From positions 12,122,501 to 12,186,500 of the forward strand of contig NZ_JAQNDO010000001.1 in assembly GCF_028369105.1 (NCBI RefSeq): a DNA stretch of 64,000 nucleotides, written 5' to 3'. A model generated the notes under the pieces. The model was not told where the DNA came from and did not search any database. It worked only from the letters and a program-made list of their open reading frames with translations. The position numbers were made by a program, and so were the translations under genes. Positions 39,546 to 47,580 of this stretch are shown here, in pieces. Every line of letters starts with the position of its first letter. Positions within the stretch are counted from its first letter, which is position 1. The stretch comes from Polyangium mundeleinium. GTDB lineage: Bacteria; Myxococcota_A; Polyangia; Polyangiales; Polyangiaceae.

Positions 39546-40639
39546 TCCGGTTGCCTCATCATTGACGGCTGCCACGTCACACCTATTCCGAAAGAAGGCA
39601 AAAATCCCGGCGTGCTCCAAAATCGTTGCGCGTCAGATTCGCCCATAAATACAGCCGCTTCGCTTCTCGTTCCCGCGAACAGGAGCTCCAGATATCCGCG
39701 CACCCACACGTTCGTAGCGACTGGATGATCGTACGAGCCTCGTAGGCCCGCGCCGAAGAATGGTTGGGCTATGCCATCGGATTTTCCAAACGCGTCGCCC
39801 AAATTGAATTGATACCACCCTGCCGAAATGGGGGTGCAGATGCGTCCCCGCGCCCCAAGCACGAGGCACGGAACAACTGCACCGGTTGCAAGCGACGTGC
39901 GGACCGGGACACCCTCCACCTCCCCCAAAAGATCGATCACACCCCGCAGCTCGGCGCCCAGCGTTACCCATTCCCAGCGTATCGCGACCTGGAAGGCTCC
40001 GCCGAGCGCAACATTCGGAGTGTCGAACGGTCCGAACACGGCGGCCGCAGACAGCTCGGTCCGGAACGGCGGACCGTCGGGAGCCGAGGGCGTTGAGGGC
40101 GTTGAGGGCGTTGAGGGTGGGAACAGGGGCTCCTCATAAGCCCGCCGACGGAGCTGCGGTAGGGGCACCGCCATGCTCGGCGGCGGGGGCTTGGGTGCCT
40201 CCGGAGGCGCCGGTGGGGCAAGGAGTGTCCACGCCTCCGGCGTCTCCCCCTTCACGGTGACGAAACGCGCCGCCACCATGAGCGCGACGTCCTCGACGAG
40301 ATCAATACACTTCCCTCGGGGCGTCGCCGTCTCCTCCCATTGCAGCGTCCCCTGCTCGTCTCGCGCGGTGAGCACGGCCTCCAGTTGGCCCCCGGCACGC
40401 CGCACCGTGACGGAGAGGGACGCACGCGCCGATTCCGGGAAGACGTCGTAGCGGAACTTCGCGCTCGTCAGCTCGGCAAGGGCCGCCTCCGTGGGACATC
40501 GAACGTCCGCAGGAACGACATACGCCAGACGAAACGCGATCCGCTGGTCCACCGACGTATCGTCAGCCATCGCAGGCGTCGCAGGCGTCGCAAGCGCGAC
40601 GACGGAGGCGGTGAGTAACTTTACACCGGGGTAGCGCAT
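39542..40639 (-). CDS. Predicted outer-membrane beta-barrel protein
   Basis: 365 residues. Signal peptide (VVALATPATPAMA). An N-terminal ~120-residue periplasmic-type domain (VDQRIAFRLAYVVPADVRCPTEAAL) resembles those in myxobacterial envelope proteins. A Pro-rich linker with STPSTPSTPS follows, then alternating amphipathic strands (TELSAAAVFGPFDTPNVALGGAFQVAIRWEW; SFGIGVTWQP) typical of a small barrel. First gene of a coupled set with the Cys-rich lipoprotein and probably the sigma factor. Confidence 0.65.
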   Translation of the reverse strand: MRYPGVKLLTASVVALATPATPAMADDTSVDQRIAFRLAYVVPADVRCPTEAALAELTSAKFRYDVFPESARASLSVTVRRAGGQLEAVLTARDEQGTLQWEETATPRGKCIDLVEDVALMVAARFVTVKGETPEAWTLLAPPAPPEAPKPPPPSMAVPLPQLRRRAYEEPLFPPSTPSTPSTPSAPDGPPFRTELSAAAVFGPFDTPNVALGGAFQVAIRWEWVTLGAELRGVIDLLGEVEGVPVRTSLATGAVVPCLVLGARGRICTPISAGWYQFNLGDAFGKSDGIAQPFFGAGLRGSYDHPVATNVWVRGYLELLFAGTRSEAAVFMGESDAQRFWSTPGFLPSFGIGVTWQPSMMRQPE

Positions 40640-40943
40640 CGAGTCCGTGGACGAACCTTGATGCTATCAGGAAACGTCTGGAAACGACAAGGGGGGAGGC
40701 GCATGGTTCTGTCACGACGAACCTCCGGGCCCACTCGGACCAACTCCATATCGTCGTCGGACCGACGAGCACGGCGTGGGACAAACCTGACTGCCGTGCG
40801 ACGCACGGTCGAGGACAAGCCGTTCCATACACCGTCGGTGTCACGACGGGGGCGGGCGAGGTGGTACGTTTGATCAGATTCGCCGCGTTCTTCGATATCG
40901 ACGCGCCGTAGGCCGCCCGGCCCGAGCGCTCCCCTGTGCGGCG
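40640..40943. promoter_or_regulatory. Upstream region with three short palindromes
   Basis: About 300 bp with no credible gene. Three odd palindromes lie in a row: TCGTCGG-A-CCGACGA (40754-40768), CCGTGCG-A-CGCACGG (40794-40808) and ACACCG-T-CGGTGT (40829-40841). The decamer TGTCACGACG occurs twice nearby. The position upstream of the barrel operon makes operator or activator binding plausible. Confidence 0.35.
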
Positions 40944-42461
40944 TCAGGGTACGAGGATATTCGACAAGGCATCTGCCTGCGCGAATTTTGCGGCGGAGCG
41001 GAACGGATGGGTCGTGATGTCGACATCCGACACATGGGCTGCGACACGGACATAGAAGGCGCTCACGTCATCGAGGATGCCCGGAGGGAGATCGATCCTC
41101 GTGTCCTTCGTGCGCAGGTTCGCGATAAGCGTCCCGAACGAGCCCCCGTCGGGCTTCAAGATATCGATCGTGTAGTGCGTCGGCGTCCCGACGGCCGGCG
41201 CCGTCCAGCTCAAGCGTGGTGTCCGGGTGACGCCCGTCTGATCGCTGAACGCGTTTTTCCCGTTGACCTCGAGGTCCTGGACCGGGCTCACCAGCGGCTC
41301 GATGGGCCGCCCGCTGACGCTCGCGACATCACGGCTGAACATGATGACACCGAAGTCGTTCCACGGCGTCGCCACGCCGGGCGCGGTATAGGCCACCAGG
41401 CCATAGTGGTAGACGAACACGGAGCTCCCCCAGGCCGCGGGATACGGGTTTCCATACGGGATCGCTCCCAGATTCACGTCGGCGGGTCCGGGAGCGATGC
41501 CGAGGGTGAGAAGCGTCGCGGAAGCGCCGACGGGGGCGTACGTGTTGCCGGGCCGCGTGCGGATCTCGACGAAGGTACCTTGGTCGACGGCCTTTGGGTT
41601 CACCGCTGTGACGTGGCTCGTGAATTTCGTTGTATGGACATCGAGCGAGACGCTCACGTTCGACGGGACGCTGGTGAACGCGCCGCTCCTCGAGACGGTA
41701 CTCCCGTCGGTCTGCGTGATATCGTCGAAGCTCGCGAATCGCGTGACGATGGCGTAAGGCACGCCGGAAGCGCCCGTCTGCTGTGAGAGCTGGGAGACCG
41801 TGAGGACATCCCCCTTGCCCGCGTCGATGAGGCTGCCCCAGGCGAAGCCCGACCAGTTCACGGTGAACCTCTCGAGCTTGGTGTCGCCGACCGCAGGCCA
41901 GTTCTCGGCGCCCGAGCCCGAGCCGAACATCCTCTGCCCTGCACCGCTGTTGGGCACGAACAATTGGATGTCATCCTTGGCCTGCCAAGGAGCGAGGTTC
42001 GTGATGTCCAGGACGAGGTTGGTCGGAACGACCGTCGCGCGCGGCGCACCCTTGCGTCCAGCGATTGCGCCGCCGAGGTCGACGACCCTGGCCGAGGTAT
42101 AGATATATTCGAACTCGCCCACGCGGAGGACATAGGGGCCCTCGGGGACGCCGGGAATGAGGACCGAGCCATCCGCCTTGCCCGTGCCTTTGAATGTCTG
42201 CCACTGCCCGCCGCCCATGGGAACGAGGGCCTCGATGGGGGTCGTGCTGAGGTCTCGGGGGGCCTCGACGGTGGCGGTTTCTCCGATCCAGACGTCGACC
42301 GCGCTGACGGACACGGCGCCGCGCTCGCCGCCGCTCTCCGAGGGGCTCGGGGGCCTCGACGATGGCGGGCCGCCTGTGCCTTCGCCATTGCCGCCGCAAG
42401 CAGGGAAGAAAGCTAGAGCAAAAAGGGTCGCGGCGTGTGCTACGTGGGTACGTTGGAGCAT
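40944..42461 (-). CDS. Large surface lipoprotein
   Basis: About 505 residues from the ATG at 42461, with GGAGGAGAAGG just before it. Lipobox FFPAC follows a signal peptide, then a Ser/Pro/Gly linker. The mature protein is beta-rich. The C-terminal third (TPRLSWTAPAVGTPTHYTIDILKPDG ... FYVRVAAHV) looks like a fibronectin type III domain. It lies ~200 bp downstream of the peptide-modification operon on the same strand, but a functional link is not shown. Confidence 0.65.
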   Translation of the reverse strand: MLQRTHVAHAATLFALAFFPACGGNGEGTGGPPSSRPPSPSESGGERGAVSVSAVDVWIGETATVEAPRDLSTTPIEALVPMGGGQWQTFKGTGKADGSVLIPGVPEGPYVLRVGEFEYIYTSARVVDLGGAIAGRKGAPRATVVPTNLVLDITNLAPWQAKDDIQLFVPNSGAGQRMFGSGSGAENWPAVGDTKLERFTVNWSGFAWGSLIDAGKGDVLTVSQLSQQTGASGVPYAIVTRFASFDDITQTDGSTVSRSGAFTSVPSNVSVSLDVHTTKFTSHVTAVNPKAVDQGTFVEIRTRPGNTYAPVGASATLLTLGIAPGPADVNLGAIPYGNPYPAAWGSSVFVYHYGLVAYTAPGVATPWNDFGVIMFSRDVASVSGRPIEPLVSPVQDLEVNGKNAFSDQTGVTRTPRLSWTAPAVGTPTHYTIDILKPDGGSFGTLIANLRTKDTRIDLPPGILDDVSAFYVRVAAHVSDVDITTHPFRSAAKFAQADALSNILVP

Positions 42462-42664
42462 CCTTCTCCTCCTGGGTGAAGCCATCCGCAGGGGCCATGC
42501 CACGGGGAGCCCGAATCTCTGGAGGGCGGCAAAAACGACGAACGTCCTCGCCTCTCCCCACGGCATACGAGCCATGGCTACGGCGAGTGCGCGACAGGAA
42601 AGCCCAGCCTGTCGGCTCGAGCAGGCCAGGGCGCCCGTTGAACCGGCGAAACCCCCTGCTCGAG

Positions 42665-43741
42665 TTATATGGATGGTTCGACGAGGATCCGGGCCTGGTA
42701 GAACGTGAGGAGGAGATCGTCGGGGATACTTACGCCCTTTTCCTGCGCCAGCCGAACTCGGTTCTCCGCGACGGTCTGGTCCCCGCGGAAGTCGCGGAGG
42801 ACCTCTTGATGCTCCAGGGACAGGAAGAAGGTTTCATAGCGGCTGTAGCTCTTCACATAGATGCCGCCGTTCGCGGGGATGCCGACCATATGAGAATTCA
42901 TCACGAGGCGCTCGGGCAAGGTCGGCGCCGTGGCCTGCCGGTAAGCTCGGACCGCTTCGTCGAGCAGAGCCCGGCCATCGCCATTGTTTACAACGGCCTC
43001 GAATTCTTGACTGTTGGTGGCGGCGACGTGCTCGTGGCAGCGGAGATACAGCTCCTCCTCGCGTCCTTCCCACTCGCTCCAGCACGCGGAATAGTGGGCA
43101 GGAGGCCGGTCTTCGAGGTCCTCCAGGGTGAGCTCGCCGAGCGTAGCTGCGGGCTCGCGGAGCTGAGGCGCGACGCGCTGTAGCGCGTGCTCGGCGAGCC
43201 TGCTCTCCACGTGAGATAGGTAGCTGCGCATGGCCGTCCAGAAATTTGCGCCATCTGCGCCTGCCGAATACCGGCAGAAGAACGTGGAGCAAGTCGACTC
43301 ACGGTGCCGCCATACGGTGCAAAGGCCGCTCTCGACCTCGTAATAGGGGCAGCGCAGCACGAGCGATCGGCCAAAGCTCGTGCGGCGGGTGGCCTTCAGC
43401 AGGAGCTGCGTCTTGGCGGGAGGCGCGAGCCATTGTGGCGTAACGCCGGAGCGCGCGGCGATCTTGGCGCGGATGCGGCTGCGCCCCTCGGCCATGTCAG
43501 GGCTGTTGTCCGCCAGGATCGCGCCAACGAGATAATTGGGGAGCCTGGGGTGGAAACTGCAGCACTTGACATCGGGACGAAAACGGACGGCGCCTGGCAA
43601 GGCACGGCCGCCCTCAGCGGCCGGGGCCATGGCACAGCGGTCGCACGTGGCCTTGTCTTCCCGGGGCGCAGGCTCGTCGAAGAACGAGGGCAGGAAGCTC
43701 CAGTAAAGTGGAGGGAAGACGCTACGCAGTATTTCGTTCAT
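42665..43741 (-). CDS. YkgJ/FliB-like eight-cysteine protein of the MNIO peptide cluster
   Basis: 358 residues; the ATG overlaps the MNIO stop. Cysteines occur at 33, 36 (CDRC), 60, 61 (CC), 131, 141, 151 and 156 in a YkgJ-type arrangement (KCCSFHPRLPNYLVGAIL; LRCPYY ... LCTVWRHRESTCSTFFC). The YkgJ family binds Zn or Fe-S through such clusters, and FliB, the flagellin lysine-N-methylase, shares this domain. Given the Cys-Lys repeat of the neighbouring peptide, a role in modifying or metallating it is a reasonable but untested inference. Confidence 0.7.
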   Translation of the reverse strand: MNEILRSVFPPLYWSFLPSFFDEPAPREDKATCDRCAMAPAAEGGRALPGAVRFRPDVKCCSFHPRLPNYLVGAILADNSPDMAEGRSRIRAKIAARSGVTPQWLAPPAKTQLLLKATRRTSFGRSLVLRCPYYEVESGLCTVWRHRESTCSTFFCRYSAGADGANFWTAMRSYLSHVESRLAEHALQRVAPQLREPAATLGELTLEDLEDRPPAHYSACWSEWEGREEELYLRCHEHVAATNSQEFEAVVNNGDGRALLDEAVRAYRQATAPTLPERLVMNSHMVGIPANGGIYVKSYSRYETFFLSLEHQEVLRDFRGDQTVAENRVRLAQEKGVSIPDDLLLTFYQARILVEPSI

Positions 43742-44643
43742 GCGACTCCCTCCATGGCGCCGCCCGGCAGGTTTGGCCTCGGAGACTCGAATCGCTGGGC
43801 CGCCTCTCTCTGCTTGCGCGCCGTCTCCAGGATATCCCGCGCCTTGGTTATCTCCACCAGCAGCTCCTCTATCGGCGGGTAGTTGTCGTCCCGCTCGATG
43901 ATCACGCCCTTGACGTCGGTCCGCAGCGCGAGCGCCCGAAGCACGTCCCAGCTCCCCTCTTCGACCGCATGGGAGTGCGAGTCGAAGAGCAGCCCGCCCG
44001 CCCGAACGCCGCCGGCCATGTGCACCTGTATGACCCTGTCGAGCGGTATCTGCTCGAGGAAGTGAATGGGGTCATAGCCATGGTTGGTCGCGTTGGTGTA
44101 CAGGTTGGTCGCATCGAGGAGGAGCCCGCAACCCGTGCGTTCCACGATTTCGTTCAACAGATCCGTATGGGAGAGCTCGCCTTGAGGGATATCGAAGAAG
44201 TAGCTTATATTTTCGACAATCAGCAGCTTGCCCGTATGGTCCTGCACGGTCGAGATGTTGCGTACGATGCTCTCGAGGCTGCTTCTGGTGAGCACAATCG
44301 GCGAGAGATGTCCGAGATCGATGCCTGGTGCGGAAGTGATCGCCAGATGGTCGCTGTAGTAGGGAGCGCCGGTCACTTCGAGAACTTTCTTGATACACCG
44401 CAGATATTCCGTCGTAGGTGGCGCCGTCGAACCGACCGAGAGCTGGAGCCCGTGGGGCACGCAGGGCAGGAGGGCACAGAGCGCCTCGAGCTCGTCGAGC
44501 TGGCGCGGCGTCATGAAATGCTCCGTCGTGATCTCGATGAAATCGATGGAGTCCCTATGAGCCAGGATGGATGATTTCATCCGGCGCCGAAATCCGAGGC
44601 CGGAGCCGAGGTGCGGGATCGCATGAGCGGAGGACTGTAACAT
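43738..44643 (-). CDS. DUF692 / multinuclear non-haem iron oxidative enzyme (MNIO)
   Basis: 301 residues, normal for the family, folded as a TIM barrel. The expected metal ligands are visible: HG at 64-65 (PHGLQLSVG), SDH 97-99, EN 144-145 (VENISYF), LLLDATN with D177 and N180, NHG, VHMAGG with H208, LFDSHSH with D221 and H223/H225, and E250. Known relatives (MbnB, TglH, BufB, the aminopyruvatide enzymes) use mixed-valent iron and O2 to rewrite Cys or Asp residues of precursor peptides. It sits 4 bp after its partner gene and overlaps the next, in one operon with the precursor. Confidence 0.92.
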   Translation of the reverse strand: MLQSSAHAIPHLGSGLGFRRRMKSSILAHRDSIDFIEITTEHFMTPRQLDELEALCALLPCVPHGLQLSVGSTAPPTTEYLRCIKKVLEVTGAPYYSDHLAITSAPGIDLGHLSPIVLTRSSLESIVRNISTVQDHTGKLLIVENISYFFDIPQGELSHTDLLNEIVERTGCGLLLDATNLYTNATNHGYDPIHFLEQIPLDRVIQVHMAGGVRAGGLLFDSHSHAVEEGSWDVLRALALRTDVKGVIIERDDNYPPIEELLVEITKARDILETARKQREAAQRFESPRPNLPGGAMEGVA

Positions 44644-44647
44644 TGCT

Positions 44648-45514
44648 TTAGCTCCTGAGAATTCCTATCGACGCCATGTGTCCCAGCGCCTGAATCAGAT
44701 CCTCCATGAGGCCTTCAATAGCAAGCTGATGTTCGAGCTCAGCAACGATACCCCGCACGGTCCGCACGCCATCACACAGGTCGAGCAGGCTCCCAAGAGC
44801 CTGGTTTACCTCGAATACGCGCGGAGGCGAAAGCCCTGCCAGATGTTGAAATACGATCCAAACTGGGGCCTTTTCGATGCGGCAGGGGAGCTCATCGTGA
44901 CGCAGCGAGGATACGATGTCCGTGATGTTGTATTCGAATCCACCAAAACAAACGCCGCTCTTCACGACGGGGCAGGCGTCTATTGAAATGCCACCGGCGG
45001 GCGCCCCGGCGCCCTCTACGTCGTCGTCCGTTCGCGTCGGCGGGAATCCGGCTGCGCAAAAGAGGCGCTCATAACGGGCGAGCTCCGCGGCGTATGTCGG
45101 GACATCCTCATCCCCCCGAAGCGTCTCTTCCAGAAACGTGCCAAAGCTCCCGAGGTACTCCTGCGTGGAAGCATGAGGTCTCGCCGGGAAAAGCTGGTAG
45201 AATCGATCGGTATAGCGATCCATTGCGGCGGGGACGAGGCGGCCTGTGAGCGGGTAGTTTTCCTGGATCCGCTCGAGTCGCTTTCCCTTCAAAGAGGCCG
45301 CGAACGTTTCGAGCATGTCGCGGTCGATCTCCGTAACAGCCCGACCCTCTTCAGGCGAAAGCGCGTACATGTGAAGCGTCTTTTCTGGAGCTATATGGGA
45401 TAACATCCGAAAACAATCGTCCGTGTACAGGCGGACGAGGTAACGCTGCATTTCGCTGAGGCTCACGAGCCACCTCTTCCATTTCGGAGGAGGGGCGAAC
45501 GGCTGCGTTCTCAT
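44648..45514 (-). CDS. MNIO partner protein with C-terminal PqqD-like (RRE) domain
   Basis: 288 residues from the ATG at 45514 (a TTG at 45526 also fits). The N-terminal ~200 residues are helical, of the kind seen in MbnC/TglI/DUF2063-type partners (YPLTGRLVPAAMDRYTDRFYQLFP; GSFGTFLEETL). Residues ~229-288 read as a PqqD-like RiPP recognition element: LSPPRVFEVNQALGSLLDLC, DGVRTVRGIVAEL, and a final helix ending GILRS. It should bind the leader peptide and present the core to the MNIO. Confidence 0.75.
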   Translation of the reverse strand: MRTQPFAPPPKWKRWLVSLSEMQRYLVRLYTDDCFRMLSHIAPEKTLHMYALSPEEGRAVTEIDRDMLETFAASLKGKRLERIQENYPLTGRLVPAAMDRYTDRFYQLFPARPHASTQEYLGSFGTFLEETLRGDEDVPTYAAELARYERLFCAAGFPPTRTDDDVEGAGAPAGGISIDACPVVKSGVCFGGFEYNITDIVSSLRHDELPCRIEKAPVWIVFQHLAGLSPPRVFEVNQALGSLLDLCDGVRTVRGIVAELEHQLAIEGLMEDLIQALGHMASIGILRS

Positions 45515-45586
45515 GGCATCGCGCAATCCATTGTGCGACAGGCCCAGGGCGCAGCCGCTCCCCCACGACTCTATGCTAGAGATCGT

Positions 45587-45718
45587 TCAATCGCTGAACG
45601 ACTTGCACTTGCACTTGCACTTACAGTCTTCCCAGTCGAGGGGCTTCTGCGTTTCTGCCGCAGCGTTCACCTTGGCCGAGACCTCTTTGAGCTGAAAAAT
45701 ATTCTTGTGCGTGGACAT
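45587..45718 (-). CDS. RiPP precursor peptide with CKCKCKCK core
   Basis: 43 residues, preceded by an AAAGGAGG ribosome site, the strongest in the cluster. The leader (MSTHKNIFQLKEVSAKVNAA) is charged and helical and contains an FQLKEV block typical of RRE-bound leaders. The core region DWEDCKCKCKCKSFSD has Cys at 32, 34, 36 and 38 alternating with Lys, from a repeated TGCAAG hexamer. In an extended strand all thiols lie on one face and all lysines on the other. It is the first gene of the MNIO operon. No transporter or protease gene is attached. Confidence 0.85.
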   Translation of the reverse strand: MSTHKNIFQLKEVSAKVNAAAETQKPLDWEDCKCKCKCKSFSD

Positions 45719-46094
45719 GTGGTGCCTCCTTTGAACCGCGTGATTCATCTCGCGAATCCACGGGTGCATTCGATTCATCGAGCCATCGATTGCATCGTCA
45801 AGGGCGAAGGCAGCCTCATCCTCGAAATTTTCGGAGCACGGGTGCGGGACTTGTTGCCAAGTTTTGCGATTGACGTGCGCATGGCCTCGACAGCCTCTGC
45901 CGATAGGGATTCTCTGTATGGCTTCATGGCCGCCCTTCTTGAACGACGGCCTCGGCGGCACTCCCTCAGGAACGGCAGCGAGCGACGGCTCTCACGGCGG
46001 GCGCGCGAGTTTCGCGCAGCCGGGTGGGCCGCTTCACGTCGATCACCGACTTCGACGGGAAACACGATTTCGATTGGGCGGTCTTTGACACCCT
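45719..46094. other. Precursor upstream region with a possible decayed plus-strand gene end
   Basis: About 375 bp without an intact gene. The promoter of the peptide operon should lie near 45719-45800, where the imperfect symmetry GATTC-N7-GAATC is seen. On the plus strand one frame reads protein-like text (AALPQERQRATALTAG ... VGRFTSITDFDGKHDFDWAV) from ~45955 to 46100 with no start and no full length, which may be the tail of a lost gene. Confidence 0.3.
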
Positions 46095-46619
46095 TCACCG
46101 GACTTGCTGCCCGAACGCCTCGTCCGCAAGGTCCGCCTCGGCGTCGGCCTTCGTCTGCTGGACCCGCCCGGGGATGTGGTTCGGGGGCGCGTAGAGCGTA
46201 TACAGCTTGAGCGGCGTCTTGCCCGTATTGATGAAGTTGTGGCGGACGCCGGGCGTCACGAGCACCACGTCACCAGGTCGGAACGGCGACGCGACGCCAT
46301 TGAGGACGACTTTTCCTTCTCCCTCGACCAGGACCAGGACCTGCTCGACCCGCTTGTGCTGCTCCTGCCCGACTTCACCACCCGGCGGGATGCTCATGGC
46401 CACCACCTGCATCCGCTTCGCCGTGAAGAGCACGCGACGATAGGCTTCATTCTGCCGGGTGAGCGCGTCGATGTTCGCGTGAAACGTCACCCCGGCTCGC
46501 GGCGCGCGTTGCGCCTGGGCCTGCTGCCGAGCATCGGCCTGCGCCGAGGGCGAGACAGACCCAACGACACCGAGCACGCTTGCGAACGCGAGAAGACCCG
46601 CCAATAGAGTACGCGTCAT
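46095..46619 (-). CDS. Secreted cupin-domain protein
   Basis: 174 residues with a signal peptide (VLGVVGSVSPSAQA) and a Gln/Ala-rich linker. The cupin core is clear: PPGGEVGQEQHKRVEQVLVLVEGEGKVVLNG (motif 1, with E and H ligands) and PGDVVLVTPGVRHNFINTG (motif 2, with H). Exported cupins bind a metal and act as enzymes or binding proteins. It lies upstream of the peptide operon on the same strand, ~375 bp away, probably separate. The ~210 bp beyond its start holds nothing I can support. Confidence 0.8.
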   Translation of the reverse strand: MTRTLLAGLLAFASVLGVVGSVSPSAQADARQQAQAQRAPRAGVTFHANIDALTRQNEAYRRVLFTAKRMQVVAMSIPPGGEVGQEQHKRVEQVLVLVEGEGKVVLNGVASPFRPGDVVLVTPGVRHNFINTGKTPLKLYTLYAPPNHIPGRVQQTKADAEADLADEAFGQQVR

Positions 46620-46832
46620 GAGCCCCTCCTCGTGGAACGTATCCTTTGCGGAGGAACGTAATGCAGCCAGACCGGGTCGTCAGCCGTCCCTACGAGATCA
46701 CGCGTGGGGCTGAAGGAGGGTCAGAGGAGCCGCATTGCGCGGAGTCGAGAAAATACGGAGATCGAGACGGGAATGAACTGAACGGCGAGATCGCCGCCAC
46801 GATGTCTCGCGATGGGAACCGCGCTGGCGCAG

Positions 46833-47336
46833 CTACTTACAGGCGCCGCTGATGCAGGACTTCCCGGTGGGACAATGCTTGTCGCAAACGCACTGCGGGT
46901 AGGGCTTGAAGGCAGTGCCGCAGACTCCGTTGGAACAAATCCTGGAGACGCCGCAATCACAATTGCTACTGCAAGGCTCCGTCGGCGCCTCGCAGGAGCC
47001 ATAGTCTCTCTCGGAAAAGAAGACACAGCTCTTGGAACCCGTACACTGGCATGAGGCTACGCAAAAGGGGCTCGGCGGGGGCGGACTGACATTATTGATC
47101 TTCGAGCATACCTTTTGACCGGATTCATTCGCCTTGCAGGCCGTGCCCAGCTCGCATTGACAGTTCGACGAACACGGGCTGCCCGCTGGCAGCAGCAGCT
47201 CGCTGCTCGCCTGGTCGGTGTCCTCCTCGACACTCTCCTGCGGGTCGGGGCTCCTCATGAGACATGCAGCCGGGGCAGCGCAGAAGAGCACGAGCGCGGC
47301 CAACGGTTTCATCAAAGTGGCGAATCGACGAAGCAT
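46833..47336 (-). CDS. Lipoprotein with four Cys-rich repeats
   Basis: About 167 residues from the ATG at 47336 with GGGAGG before it. Lipobox APAAC. Four similar Cys-rich motifs follow: CSSNCQCELGTAC, CVASCQCTGSKSC, CSSNCDCGVSRIC and CVCDKHCPTGKSC (C-x3-C-x-C or related), spaced 25-35 residues apart like small EGF-like or Dickkopf-like knots. Exported and disulfide-rich. Three tandem operator-like palindromes lie 141-191 bp upstream. Confidence 0.65.
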   Translation of the reverse strand: MLRRFATLMKPLAALVLFCAAPAACLMRSPDPQESVEEDTDQASSELLLPAGSPCSSNCQCELGTACKANESGQKVCSKINNVSPPPPSPFCVASCQCTGSKSCVFFSERDYGSCEAPTEPCSSNCDCGVSRICSNGVCGTAFKPYPQCVCDKHCPTGKSCISGACK

Positions 47337-47476
47337 GCTGAACCTCCCAAACAAATCCACGAGGTGACGACGGCGCCATCCCGGGACGTGGAAGCGACGG
47401 CAGGTACCATACCAACCACGGGGACGTCGAATTTGGGGAGGACGTCCATCGGCACACGGCCCCGCCATGGCCTCAA

Positions 47477-47527
47477 ATGCACGGTTCGCGCATTGCGCTA
47501 CTTGTGCAAATTGCGCGACTGGCGCAA
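47477..47527. promoter_or_regulatory. Three tandem 6-5-6 palindromes (NTGCGC-N5-GCGCAN)
   Basis: ATGCAC-N5-GCGCAT (47477-47493), TTGCGC-N5-GTGCAA (47493-47509) and TTGCGC-N5-GCGCAA (47511-47527), with centres 16 and 18 bp apart. The third copy is perfect; each of the others has one mismatch. Repetition of the same half-site in an upstream region points to a cooperative dimeric regulator. Confidence 0.6.
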
Positions 47528-47555
47528 CACGAACGTGGCAAGCAGCGATATCTCA

Positions 47556-47577
47556 CCCGTGGCCTCGGGGCCACGGG
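47556..47577 (-). terminator. Hairpin after the haem-lipoprotein operon
   Basis: A 9-bp perfect stem (CCCGTGGCC / GGCCACGGG) with a 4-nt loop, directly downstream of the last operon gene on the minus strand. No T-tract follows, so termination strength is uncertain. Confidence 0.5.
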
Positions 47578-47580
47578 CCG

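Noticed and set aside
40658-40873. Small plus-strand gene
   Set aside because: No ribosome site, Arg/Ser-rich content, and it overlaps the palindrome cluster.
45587-45961. Longer (124-residue) form of the precursor peptide
   Set aside because: The ATG at 45718 has a near-perfect ribosome site and normal leader length; the upstream part has poor codon bias.
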